Assembly: GCF_012922555.1 (NCBI RefSeq)
Contig: NZ_WIPK01000001.1
Location: 372,001-436,000 of the forward strand
Length of the DNA: 64,000 nt
Direction: 5' to 3'
Source of the DNA: Paraclostridium dentum
Lineage (GTDB): Bacteria; Bacillota; Clostridia; Peptostreptococcales; Peptostreptococcaceae
Positions 18,382 through 26,630 of this stretch are shown here, one piece after another. The translations under genes and the position numbers were made by a program. The notes under the pieces were generated by a model. That model searched no databases. It saw only the letters and a list, made by a program, of their open reading frames with translations, and was not told the DNA's origin. The stretch's first letter is position 1, and each line of letters opens with the position of its first letter.

Positions 18382-19029
18382 ATGAAAAATAAATTTGTTA
18401 TGTCATTTAGCGGGGGAAAAGATAGCACATTGGCATTATATCGAATGATAAAAAAAGGTTATGAGCCAGTAGCTCTTTTGACAACTGTAAAAAAAGATGC
18501 TGATAAATCATGGACACATGGAATAAATAAAAGGTTATTAAAACAAGTAAGTGAAAGCTTAGACATCCCATTATTAGAAGTTGAATGCGATGTTTGTGAG
18601 TATGAAAAAGAGTTTGAAAAGAGCTTAACAAAAGCAAAGGAACTTGGCGCAAGTATTTGTGTATTTGGAGATATAGATATCGAAGAACATAAAAATTGGG
18701 ATGTGGAAAGATGTAAAAATTCAGGAATCGAAGCTAGTTTTCCATTATGGCAAGAAGATAGAGAATCATTAGTTTATGAATTTATAGAAAGTGGATTTAC
18801 AACTATAATAAAAACTGTAAATTTAGATTATTTAAATGAAAGTTTATTAGGTAAAAAACTTACAAAAAATGTTGTTCTTGAAATTAAAAATGCTGGGGCA
18901 GATGCTTGTGGTGAAAATGGAGAATATCATACGTTTGTAATAGATGGGCCATTATTTAAAGAAAAAGTATCTTTTGAAAATAAAGGTATTGTAATTGAAA
19001 GAAATTATGGACATTTAAATATTGTATAG
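18382..19029 (+). CDS. Dph6-family PP-loop ATPase (diphthine-ammonia ligase-like)
   Basis: 215 residues. The N-terminal PP-loop motif SFSGGKDSTLALYRM binds ATP as an adenylate-forming alpha hydrolase. The C-terminal GADACGENGEYHTFV is the signature of the Dph6/YtfP group. Eukaryotic and archaeal Dph6 amidates diphthine on elongation factor 2, a modification bacteria lack, so the bacterial substrate is unknown and the usual product name should not be taken literally. It is transcribed alone, with its own promoter and terminator. Confidence 0.82.
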   Translation: MKNKFVMSFSGGKDSTLALYRMIKKGYEPVALLTTVKKDADKSWTHGINKRLLKQVSESLDIPLLEVECDVCEYEKEFEKSLTKAKELGASICVFGDIDIEEHKNWDVERCKNSGIEASFPLWQEDRESLVYEFIESGFTTIIKTVNLDYLNESLLGKKLTKNVVLEIKNAGADACGENGEYHTFVIDGPLFKEKVSFENKGIVIERNYGHLNIV

Positions 19030-19030
19030 A

Positions 19031-19061
19031 AAAAGCTATCTTAAAAAAGATGGCTTTTTTA
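19031..19061 (+). terminator. Rho-independent terminator
   Basis: A 12-bp stem (arms 19031-19042 and 19047-19058, one G-T pair) ending in a T-run, immediately after the Dph6-like gene. Confidence 0.8.
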
Positions 19062-19224
19062 TGCTACAAATCAAAAAATACACATATTAATGGGCATAAA
19101 TTTAAATTTGAAGAGGTAAATATAGCTATGGGAATTATGTAAAATAGTAACCATTATATTAACTTAAATTAAAGCAAATAATAATAAAAATAAATACTAA
19201 ACTAATTTAAGAAGGTGACACTAA

Positions 19225-20226
19225 ATGCAATCATCTAAAGGAATTAAGTTTTTTATTTTTTTAATAATAAATATGATAATAGTATTATTGCCAAATGATG
19301 TTTATTCAATGCAAAAAAATCAAAAAATATCTCAAGAAGTTATAATAGGGGGAGAATTATTGCATATGGAATTAAATACTGAAAAAGTAATGATATTTGG
19401 AATAGAAAAAAATTCTTTTATTAAAAATTATGATTTAATAGACTGTGTAAGTGGAGATTCAGTAAAAAGAATATTTAATCAGAATGAAAAAAATATATTA
19501 TCTAAACGAGATATAATAACTACTCTTATCTCTATGAAAGAAGATGAAAAAATAAACTTAAGTTTAATAAGAAATAATAAAAAAATAAAGGTAAGTATTG
19601 ATAAAAAACAACTTAAACCAGAGTATTTAGTAGATAAAATTCCATATACAGCAACTTTAACTTATATAAATCCACAAAATTTAAATTTTGGAGCAGTAGG
19701 CCATGATATTGAATTTAAAGGAAATGAAAAATTAATTACAAATAAAGGAGAAATATATAAATCAAATTTATCGCGTATAAAAAAATCATCTAAAAATTAT
19801 GTAGGAAATATAAGTGGGGATAAAAGTGAAAATTTATTAGGAACAATTTCAAATATAGGAAGCTATAGTGTTAAAGGTAATGTGAATTTTCTACAAAATA
19901 ACAAGGAGAACAAAATATGCAAAATTGCAAATGAAAATGAAGTTAAAATAGGTCAAGCTTTTGTGGTTATGAAACATAATGAAAATGAAGCTAAGTATTA
20001 TAAAATAAACGTTACAAAAATTAATAAAATAGCTAAAGAAATAGAAAGTTTTGATTTTAAAGTAGAAGATGAACAGTTAATAAAAAAATATGGAGGAATA
20101 ACACAAGGAATGAGTGGATCTCCAATTATTCAAAATGATAAGTTAATAGGATCATTATCATATGTAATGACTAAGGATACCTTAAATGGAAATGGAGTTT
20201 ATATAAAAACAATGATGAAAGAATAA
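19225..20226 (+). CDS. SpoIVB-like S55 family serine peptidase
   Basis: 333 residues. An N-terminal hydrophobic segment (about residues 7-25) is a signal peptide or anchor. A PDZ-like region spans roughly 70-125, followed by the S55 domain with the catalytic histidine H160 in FGAVGHDIEF and serine S297 in GMSGSPI. SpoIVB cuts SpoIVFA/BofA-type inhibitors to activate pro-sigma-K processing, or has a broader spore role in clostridia. It is shorter than Bacillus SpoIVB (about 425), and it is not beside spo0A, where the canonical gene normally lies. It may therefore be a paralogue. Confidence 0.8.
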   Translation: MQSSKGIKFFIFLIINMIIVLLPNDVYSMQKNQKISQEVIIGGELLHMELNTEKVMIFGIEKNSFIKNYDLIDCVSGDSVKRIFNQNEKNILSKRDIITTLISMKEDEKINLSLIRNNKKIKVSIDKKQLKPEYLVDKIPYTATLTYINPQNLNFGAVGHDIEFKGNEKLITNKGEIYKSNLSRIKKSSKNYVGNISGDKSENLLGTISNIGSYSVKGNVNFLQNNKENKICKIANENEVKIGQAFVVMKHNENEAKYYKINVTKINKIAKEIESFDFKVEDEQLIKKYGGITQGMSGSPIIQNDKLIGSLSYVMTKDTLNGNGVYIKTMMKE

Positions 20227-20246
20227 TCTTTCATCATTGTTCTTTT
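20211..20246. terminator. Bidirectional terminator between convergent genes
   Basis: A perfect 12-bp stem (20211-20222 with 20227-20238) flanked by T-rich sequence on both strands. It serves the S55 peptidase (plus) and the PHP protein (minus), and overlaps the last codons of both genes. Confidence 0.8.
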
Positions 20247-21637
20247 TTAAATTCAATCCAAATAGGTGCTGTAACTGATATTTTATTATTATTTTGATAT
20301 ACTTTTACATAATAATAAGAATCTTTTAACGTAGAAAGTTTCAATTCAAGTTTAGCTAAGTTAGAACTGAAATTTTTATATGCAACTATTTTCCCATTGT
20401 TAGAAATTACTTCGATTCTTTTAATTTTGTCCTTAAGATCATTATCGATTACGCTTATATTAAAATATAAATTGGATGTGTTTTTTATAGTAGAACCCAT
20501 TACTTCATCATTTATACTATAATCTATTTTTATATTTTTGTCTTGAGTAGCATATACTCTCATGTTTCTTAAAGAATCATAAAATGAATTTTCGTTTAAA
20601 CCTGTACATAAAACAACTGTTCTGAATTCATTTGCAATTCCCCAATCAGTTCGATGATTATCTTGGTTAGATGTAGGAGCTAGATGCCAACCTAAATCTA
20701 AAGATTTTTGATATTCGTCAAAAGCTATTTTGTTTTTAGTTATATCACTTTTATATCCATTACAAACTTCAATTAAAGAAATTACGCTATCTGCATCTTT
20801 ATTGTATTTTAAATTATTAAATCTTCCAAATGTATCGCAGGGATGATTAAACTGAGCAATTAAATCATCATGTTTTGAAATTTCCTTGTAAAAGCTTTCT
20901 AAATTAGAGTAAAGAGAATCATTTGTAGATATAAAGCCATTAGTATTAAACACATTTATGTGCCCTATAGGGTCTTTTTTATTTTTAAAAGGATAAGTCA
21001 TTTCAAAACCTTTAAGAGCTAAAAATTTATCATTAGACGTATAATCATTTGATACATTAATTAAACTTGTCCATTTAGAGCTTAAACTTCCATCATCTAA
21101 AGTAACTTCTGTATCTTTATCCAACATATTTGAATGATCTGTTATTGCAAAAAAATCTAGTTTAGCTTTGAATTTAGAAGTATAGTAAGCATCTTCAAAA
21201 CTACCATGGCCATCACTATTTGATGTATGAGCATGGATTAAACCATAATAATGGTTATAATTTGGAGATCCTACATTAAAATACCATTCAGCTTTAGACT
21301 TATTTTTATTTACATCACTAACATAAACTTCTATTATTTGAGTGCCTCTTTTAAATTTATTTTTAGGTTTATAAGAAATTGAATTATTTTCGATTTTGCA
21401 ATCCTTAGTAACATCTTTATAATTAACCAAAAACTTAACACTTTTTAAATCTATATTATTTTCATCTTGGAAAGTAGCTCTTATAGTAGGTTTAGAAATA
21501 ATGTATTGCTGTGCATTAACAGGAGAAACAATATCTATTTTAGGAGCTGTAGTATCTTTTAGATTTAAAGAATGTACATTTGAAGTTGAAAAAATAAATA
21601 TAAAAAATAATATGAATATATATTTAAATTGTGTCAT
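20234..21637 (-). CDS. Secreted PHP-domain metallohydrolase (CehA/McbA type)
   Basis: 467 residues. A signal peptide (residues 1-24, ending near SNVHS) is followed by an Ig/cadherin-like beta domain at about 30-125 (SPVNAQQY, then YVSDVNKNKS). The PHP domain starts at GLIHAHTSNSDGHGS and includes FFAITDHSN, QFNHPCDTFG and the late SNQDNHRTDWG histidine, giving the metal ligands of the family. A C-terminal beta domain follows from about 385. CehA-type enzymes hydrolyse phosphoester or carbamate bonds. The substrate here is unknown, but the protein should act outside the membrane. Confidence 0.8.
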   Translation of the reverse strand: MTQFKYIFILFFIFIFSTSNVHSLNLKDTTAPKIDIVSPVNAQQYIISKPTIRATFQDENNIDLKSVKFLVNYKDVTKDCKIENNSISYKPKNKFKRGTQIIEVYVSDVNKNKSKAEWYFNVGSPNYNHYYGLIHAHTSNSDGHGSFEDAYYTSKFKAKLDFFAITDHSNMLDKDTEVTLDDGSLSSKWTSLINVSNDYTSNDKFLALKGFEMTYPFKNKKDPIGHINVFNTNGFISTNDSLYSNLESFYKEISKHDDLIAQFNHPCDTFGRFNNLKYNKDADSVISLIEVCNGYKSDITKNKIAFDEYQKSLDLGWHLAPTSNQDNHRTDWGIANEFRTVVLCTGLNENSFYDSLRNMRVYATQDKNIKIDYSINDEVMGSTIKNTSNLYFNISVIDNDLKDKIKRIEVISNNGKIVAYKNFSSNLAKLELKLSTLKDSYYYVKVYQNNNKISVTAPIWIEFKKEQ

Positions 21638-21821
21638 AATAATCAGTCCTTTAAATGTTATTTTAATTATATATTTATCAAATTCTATTTTTCAATTCAT
21701 GTAAAATAATGCAAAAAATATATAATTTATAAATTGTTAAAGTATATAAAATATAAAAAATTAACACAATAATAATTAGTCGCTTTATTTATATCAATTT
21801 AATTACAAAGGAGGTTTTAAA

Positions 21822-23417
21822 TTGGATATAGCTATAAATTTAATTGGCGGATTAGGGCTATTTTTATATGGGATGAATTTAATGGGGAATGGTCTACAAA
21901 AGTCAGCTGGTGAGAAGTTAAAAAAAATTATAGGATTACTCACAAGTAATATATTTATGGGGGTTTTGGTTGGTACAGTTGTAACTGGAATTATACAAAG
22001 TAGTAGTGCAACTACGGTTATGGTAGTTGGATTTGTAAATGCAGGTATAATGAGTTTGACACAAGCAATAGGAGTAATAATGGGAGCTAATATAGGAACT
22101 ACTATAACAGCTCAATTAGTATCATTTAACCTAGAAGGTTTAGCTCCAATAGCCTTAGGTATTGGTATTGTTCTATTTCTATTTACTAAAAAGGCAAAGA
22201 TAAAAAATATTGCAGAAATATTAATTGGATTTGGGATATTATTTACAGGTATGGAGTTTATGAAAGATGCAGTAGGACCTTTAGCTGAGTATCAAGGATT
22301 TAGAGATGCGCTTGTATACTTTGGACAACACCAGTTTTTAGGTATTTTAGCTGGATTTGCTATTACTGGAATAGTTCAAAGTTCAAGTGCTTCTATGGGG
22401 ATGTTAATAGCACTAGCTACTCAAGGGTTAATACCTATAACATCTGCACTTCCAATATTATATGGAGATAACATTGGGACTTGTGTGACATCTTTATTAT
22501 CTAGTATAGGAGCTAATACAAATGCAAAAAGAGCAGCGGTAATGCATTTAACATTTAATATTATAGGAACATTACTATTTGTGTTAATTTTAAATAAGCC
22601 TATAGTTGCATTAGTAACGAGTATAAATCCTGGGGATGCAGCAAGACAAATAGCAAATGCACATACTTTATTTAATTTAATAAATGTTATAATTTTAATT
22701 CCTTTTGCTAAGTTTATAGTAAATATAGCAATTAAATTAGTACCAGATAAAGATGAAAAAGAAAGCAAAGAAACAAAATACTTAGATGAAAGAATGTTAG
22801 AAACACCGTCTATTGCACTTGGAAATGTTGTAAAAGAAATTGTAAGTATGGGAAATCAGGCGAAAGAAAGCTTACAAAACGCAATAAATTCATTTTTAGA
22901 TCAAGATAATGAAAAAGCTCTTAAGTGTTTAGAGCAAGAAAAAAATATAAATAAATTACAAAAGCATATTTTAAACTATTTACTAAAATTATCCAAATGT
23001 CCACTGGATGATAACGAAAGAGAATTAGTTGATCTAATGTTTAACACTGTAAATGATATAGAAAGAATTGGAGATCATGCTGAAAATATTGCTGAATTAG
23101 CTCAATCATCTATGGATTCTAGTATAAACTTATCTAGTCAAAGTCAAACTGAAACTAAAGAAATATATGATAAAGTTTTACTTAGCATAGAGTATGCTAT
23201 TAAAGCATTGCAAGAAAATGATCAAATTTTAGCTCAAAAAGTTTTGGAAATAGAAAATGAAGTAGATGCTATGGATAAAGCATTTAGATCAAATCATATG
23301 TCAAGATTAAATCAAAGTAAATGCAGTGTTGATTCTGGTGTTTTATATTTAGATTTGCTTAGCAACTTAGAAAGAATTGCAGACCATTCTTTAAATATTG
23401 CACAAAGAGTAATGTAA
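21822..23417 (+). CDS. Na/Pi cotransporter family protein with PhoU-like domain
   Basis: 531 residues. Two inverted repeats carry the hallmark QSSSA motifs (QSSSATTVMVVGF and QSSSASMGMLIAL), with hydrophobic segments to about residue 310. A soluble PhoU-like helical domain follows (about 340-531, including NTVNDIERIGDHAENIAELA and a second ERIADHSLNIA). These NptA/YjbB-type proteins move phosphate with sodium, and the PhoU part probably senses or limits flux. The start is a TTG at 21822, seven bases after AAAGGAGG. Confidence 0.9.
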   Translation: MDIAINLIGGLGLFLYGMNLMGNGLQKSAGEKLKKIIGLLTSNIFMGVLVGTVVTGIIQSSSATTVMVVGFVNAGIMSLTQAIGVIMGANIGTTITAQLVSFNLEGLAPIALGIGIVLFLFTKKAKIKNIAEILIGFGILFTGMEFMKDAVGPLAEYQGFRDALVYFGQHQFLGILAGFAITGIVQSSSASMGMLIALATQGLIPITSALPILYGDNIGTCVTSLLSSIGANTNAKRAAVMHLTFNIIGTLLFVLILNKPIVALVTSINPGDAARQIANAHTLFNLINVIILIPFAKFIVNIAIKLVPDKDEKESKETKYLDERMLETPSIALGNVVKEIVSMGNQAKESLQNAINSFLDQDNEKALKCLEQEKNINKLQKHILNYLLKLSKCPLDDNERELVDLMFNTVNDIERIGDHAENIAELAQSSMDSSINLSSQSQTETKEIYDKVLLSIEYAIKALQENDQILAQKVLEIENEVDAMDKAFRSNHMSRLNQSKCSVDSGVLYLDLLSNLERIADHSLNIAQRVM

Positions 23418-23453
23418 AAACAAGTAAGCTTAAATGCTTACTTGTTTTTTATT
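23416..23453 (+). terminator. Rho-independent terminator
   Basis: A 14-bp stem (AAAAACAAGTAAGC and its complement) overlapping the stop codon of the Na/Pi gene, followed by a T-run. Confidence 0.88.
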
Positions 23454-23509
23454 TTAAGGATATTATATTAAGTAAAAATTTATATATTTTAAATTGTACA
23501 GACATTAAA

Positions 23510-23560
23510 CCTAAGATATGTTTAATATAATTTATAAAAGACTAATTATATCTTAGGAGG
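23510..23560 (+). promoter_or_regulatory. Inverted repeat overlapping the Shine-Dalgarno of the next gene
   Basis: CCTAAGATAT at 23510-23519 is the exact complement of ATATCTTAGG at 23548-23557. The right arm runs into the AGGAGG ribosome binding site (23555-23560) of the gene at 23568. It could be a repressor operator or an RNA fold that hides the site. Confidence 0.5.
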
Positions 23561-23567
23561 AATCAGC

Positions 23568-24062
23568 ATGATAATAGATGCAATAGAAGTAAAAGTGAAG
23601 AAAAATGATGTGAAAAAATTTGAGAGAGATAATATACCATTAATGAGTAAAGTGGTCCAATTAAACCCTAGGATAAAAAATACAACTCTTAAGTACATAG
23701 AGCATAAAGTTATAACTTATGATATAGTTATTAAAATAAAAGGTAAGAATATATTTAAACAAGATATAAATAGGAGCAAAATTACAATGTTAGTAAATAC
23801 TCATACTGGGTTTTCAAAATCTATAACTAAAGCTCCAGATACATACAAAGTAAATATATCTAAAAATAATATAAAAAAATCTGAAATGGATGAAATTCAT
23901 ATGCTAGAAAATATAAAAAATGAAATGATTAAAGTAATAAAAAATAATGTTATAAATAGTAAGTGTCATATACATGATATAAAAGTTTTAGACATTAAAA
24001 GTATATATAAGCCTTATTGGGTAGGAATATATAATGGAAAATCAGTATTACTAGAAGCATAA
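23568..24062 (+). CDS. Conserved protein of unknown function
   Basis: 164 residues, basic and Lys/Ile-rich, no signal peptide, no transmembrane helix and no motif I recognise. Secondary structure looks alternating: beta-like segments in the first half (IIDAIEVKVKK, YDIVIKIKG), a helix at about 105-130 and a C-terminal VGIYNGKSVLLEA. It has a very strong AGGAGG site that is partly inside an inverted repeat, and a terminator after it, so it is a monocistronic gene. I do not recognise it. Confidence 0.65.
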   Translation: MIIDAIEVKVKKNDVKKFERDNIPLMSKVVQLNPRIKNTTLKYIEHKVITYDIVIKIKGKNIFKQDINRSKITMLVNTHTGFSKSITKAPDTYKVNISKNNIKKSEMDEIHMLENIKNEMIKVIKNNVINSKCHIHDIKVLDIKSIYKPYWVGIYNGKSVLLEA

Positions 24063-24066
24063 AAAA

Positions 24067-24098
24067 GAAAGCAGATATTAAAATATCTGCTTTTATTT
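24067..24098. terminator. Bidirectional terminator
   Basis: An 11-bp stem (AAAGCAGATAT and its complement, 4-base loop) with T-rich flanks on both strands, between the unknown gene and the convergent deacetylase. Confidence 0.82.
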
Positions 24099-24956
24099 AT
24101 TTTCTAAAATTTTTAAATCCGTATTATTAGATGATTTTTTATTTGTAAGATGGTCTAAGCTTTTTATTGTATAACCTTCTTGTTCCCAATGAGTTAAAAC
24201 ATCATCTAATATGTCTGCATTTGTTTTAGAATTAGGATGAAGAAGTAGCACTGCTCCAGGATGAGTTCTAGAGAATATTTTTTCTTTAGCTTCTTCGTGA
24301 CTAGGCTGTTTATCTTCATACCAGTCTACATAAGCAAAGCTCCAAAATATAGTGTCATAACCTAATTGCTGAGTATATTCAAGTGATTTTTCGCTGAATT
24401 TACCCATAGGAGGTCTAAAATATTTAGGCATTTCTTTTCCTGTGATTTCTTTATACCTATTTTCTACAGTTACAATTTCTTCTTTGAACTTATTAAAATC
24501 AGTTATACTAGCCATAGAAGGATGAGACTTTGAATGATTACAAACTAAATGTCCTTCTTCAGTCATTCTTTTTACCATTTCAGGATTTGATTTTAGGTAA
24601 TGGTCTACTACGAAAAAAGCAGCAGGAGCATTATGTTTTTTTAAAGTATTTAGTATTTTTTCTGTATTTCCACTTTCATACCCTGCATCAAAACTCAAAT
24701 ATAATACCTTTTCATTTGGATCTCCTACATAGTAAGCATTATACTTTTTAAAAAATGAAGCTTCTTTAATAGGTGTAGGCTGTTTTCCGTCATTTCTTGG
24801 ATTAAAGTACCAACTATATTCTCTAGTTGTTGGATCTGTATTCAGTATTTGAGTTTTAATTTTATCAAATAAATCAAGCTTACCACTAATTAAAAATCCT
24901 GAAATTATAAAAAATACAATTATAAAAAAGGAGTTTCTTTTTTTTGATTTTTTCAT
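24093..24956 (-). CDS. pdaA: Spore cortex polysaccharide deacetylase (PdaA)
   Basis: 287 residues. An N-terminal membrane anchor (residues 8-26) precedes a NodB-type deacetylase domain with PdaA-specific features: YLSFDAGYESG in place of the usual FDDG, HSKSHPSM, KYFRPPMGKFSE and IFWSFAYVDWYE, ending in the LLLHPNS histidine. PdaA de-acetylates muramic acid so that muramic-delta-lactam forms in spore cortex, which germination lytic enzymes need. The ATG follows an AGAGGTGATAAA site. Transcription from a forespore sigma factor is expected, but I could not assign the promoter. Confidence 0.88.
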   Translation of the reverse strand: MKKSKKRNSFFIIVFFIISGFLISGKLDLFDKIKTQILNTDPTTREYSWYFNPRNDGKQPTPIKEASFFKKYNAYYVGDPNEKVLYLSFDAGYESGNTEKILNTLKKHNAPAAFFVVDHYLKSNPEMVKRMTEEGHLVCNHSKSHPSMASITDFNKFKEEIVTVENRYKEITGKEMPKYFRPPMGKFSEKSLEYTQQLGYDTIFWSFAYVDWYEDKQPSHEEAKEKIFSRTHPGAVLLLHPNSKTNADILDDVLTHWEQEGYTIKSLDHLTNKKSSNNTDLKILENK

Positions 24957-25090
24957 TTTATCACCTCTATAATTTAAACGTTAATTATATTTTTTACACA
25001 TTATCCAAATATAATCTATGAAAAAATAGGATAAATAAATAAAAAATTAGGAAATAATATATTAAGATATGGAATTCAAAGGAGATAAAT

Positions 25091-25594
25091 ATGAAAAAGA
25101 TAATAATAATATTTACTTTAATTATAGTTTTTATAAATATAAATATTAATGTATTTTGTAATGATAGCTATATAAATAATAAGTTAAATAAATTTATTGA
25201 AAATGATATAGAATCAAAGTATATAATAGCTTATATAGATCATAATCTTGTCAATATAGATGATATAAATATAAAGGAAAGAATTATAGAAAGAATAGTT
25301 GATTATAATGAAGTTAAATTAAACTTCTATCAATTAGAATTTGATAAAATGTATAAAAAAAACGTTAGAAATATGCAAACAAAACAAAATTTAAAATCAG
25401 AAATTAACATATTAAATGATGTTAATACTTATAATAATATATGCATGCACAGATTTAACTTTATAGACAATAAGCCAGATATAGTTAAAAGTTTAAAAGA
25501 TATATACTTAAGTGGATATAAAATTGTATTAAAGGACAATAAATTTAAATTAAAAGTAAATCAAGAAATTTTAGAGTTAAAATATAAAAAATAG
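25091..25594 (+). CDS. Small secreted protein of unknown function
   Basis: 167 residues with a clear signal peptide (MKKIIIIFTLIIVF, cleavage probably near VFCNDS). The mature part is Asn/Ile/Lys-rich and mostly helical, with no recognised domain. An AAAGGAG site precedes the ATG. It is bounded by a perfect long terminator. It lies next to pdaA, divergently, but I see no functional tie. Confidence 0.65.
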   Translation: MKKIIIIFTLIIVFINININVFCNDSYINNKLNKFIENDIESKYIIAYIDHNLVNIDDINIKERIIERIVDYNEVKLNFYQLEFDKMYKKNVRNMQTKQNLKSEINILNDVNTYNNICMHRFNFIDNKPDIVKSLKDIYLSGYKIVLKDNKFKLKVNQEILELKYKK

Positions 25595-25637
25595 AAATTA
25601 AACCTAAACACTTAGATTAAGTGTTTAGGTTTAATTT
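25595..25637. terminator. Very long perfect bidirectional terminator
   Basis: A perfect 20-bp stem (25595-25614 with 25618-25637) and 3-base loop lies between the secreted-protein gene and the convergent kinase gene. It overlaps the kinase stop codon. Arms end in A- and T-rich tracts in both directions. Confidence 0.8.
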
Positions 25638-26449
25638 GTAAGCTCATTTAAAAACATTTCAAACATAACTCCGTCATTTCTGTTTGTATCGAATTTAGAT
25701 GTATATGAAATTACATTACTGATGAAGTTGTTAGCTTTTATAACGCTATTTTTTAATGAATGTCCATTTAATATCATACCGGCAAGAATAGACGTGAAGA
25801 TATCGCCAGTACCACTATACGAAATATTATTAAATGGTGAAGATGTAAAATAAGCTTCATCTAAATTTTTATCAAATGATAAATTATAAATATAATCTTT
25901 AATTTTTATACCTGTAATAACAACTTTACTAGGACCTAAATTAGAAACTTGCTTTGCAATACGAACTAGATTGGATTTGTCTAAGTTGGTATTATTTAAA
26001 TTTTCTCCAATTAGAATAAGCGCTTCTGTTAAGTTAGGTGTAACTATATCCGATTTCTGTACTAGGCTTTTTATTTTACTACACATTTCATTATCAAATA
26101 TAGGGTATAAATCTCCGTCATCGCCCATTACAGGATCTACGATTACTAATGAGTCTTTATTATCATCTATAAATTTAGAGACTATATTAACTTGGTCCTT
26201 AGATCCTAAAAAACCACTATATATACAGTCAAAATGTATATTAAGGTTATTCCAAACATTTTTATATTTATTCATCTCGTTTGTCAAATCCAAAAATGAA
26301 TACTCTGAAAATCCTGTTTGACTTGACAGTATGGCTGTTGGAAATGGGCAACATTGAACTTTTAAAGCTGAAAGTATTGGAATAGCTACAGTTAAAGAAC
26401 ATCTTCCTATACCAGATAAATCATGAATAGCGGCCACTTTTTTTAACAT
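25631..26449 (-). CDS. pdxY: Pyridoxamine/pyridoxal kinase
   Basis: 272 residues, ribokinase-like fold of the PdxY/PdxK group. Markers are AAIHDLSGIGRCSL at the N-terminus, VDPVMGDDGDLY, the VTPNLTEA segment and the anion-hole/catalytic NISYSGTGDIFTS near the C-terminus. It phosphorylates B6 vitamers to PLP or PMP precursors. PLP is the cofactor of KamA and KamDE in the same window, though the gene is separate from that operon. An AAAGGAG site lies before the ATG. Symbol by family; pdxK is equally possible. Confidence 0.85.
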   Translation of the reverse strand: MLKKVAAIHDLSGIGRCSLTVAIPILSALKVQCCPFPTAILSSQTGFSEYSFLDLTNEMNKYKNVWNNLNIHFDCIYSGFLGSKDQVNIVSKFIDDNKDSLVIVDPVMGDDGDLYPIFDNEMCSKIKSLVQKSDIVTPNLTEALILIGENLNNTNLDKSNLVRIAKQVSNLGPSKVVITGIKIKDYIYNLSFDKNLDEAYFTSSPFNNISYSGTGDIFTSILAGMILNGHSLKNSVIKANNFISNVISYTSKFDTNRNDGVMFEMFLNELTN

Positions 26450-26525
26450 AAAACAAACTCCTTTAAATAAAAATATAACTATATATTACTATTAATGTTA
26501 ATTAATTTATATAGATATATAAAAT

Positions 26526-26553
26526 TAATTAATTGTATTAATACAATTAATTA
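26526..26553. repeat. 28-bp perfect palindrome between divergent genes
   Basis: Arms 26526-26538 and 26541-26553 (13 bp each) flank a central TA. It lies in the 181-base gap between the divergent kinase and Na/Ca exchanger genes. An operator is plausible, but the sequence is almost all A and T, so chance weighs more than usual. Confidence 0.5.
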
Positions 26554-26590
26554 TCTACTAATTACTACATGTAATAAATATTAGTAGATA
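26552..26590. repeat. 11-bp inverted repeat upstream of the Na/Ca exchanger
   Basis: TATCTACTAAT (26552-26562) and its exact complement (26580-26590) flank 17 bases that contain the small palindrome TACATGTA. It abuts the 28-bp palindrome and could be an operator or leader hairpin. Confidence 0.5.
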
Positions 26591-26630
26591 TGGTTAATAT
26601 AAATCTAAAAGAAAAAAGGAGTACAATTTT

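Noticed and set aside
23494-23531. TTGTAC ... TATAAT as promoter of the unknown gene at 23568
   Set aside because: The spacer is 26 bases; only the TATAAT is a good match, so the promoter is not assigned.
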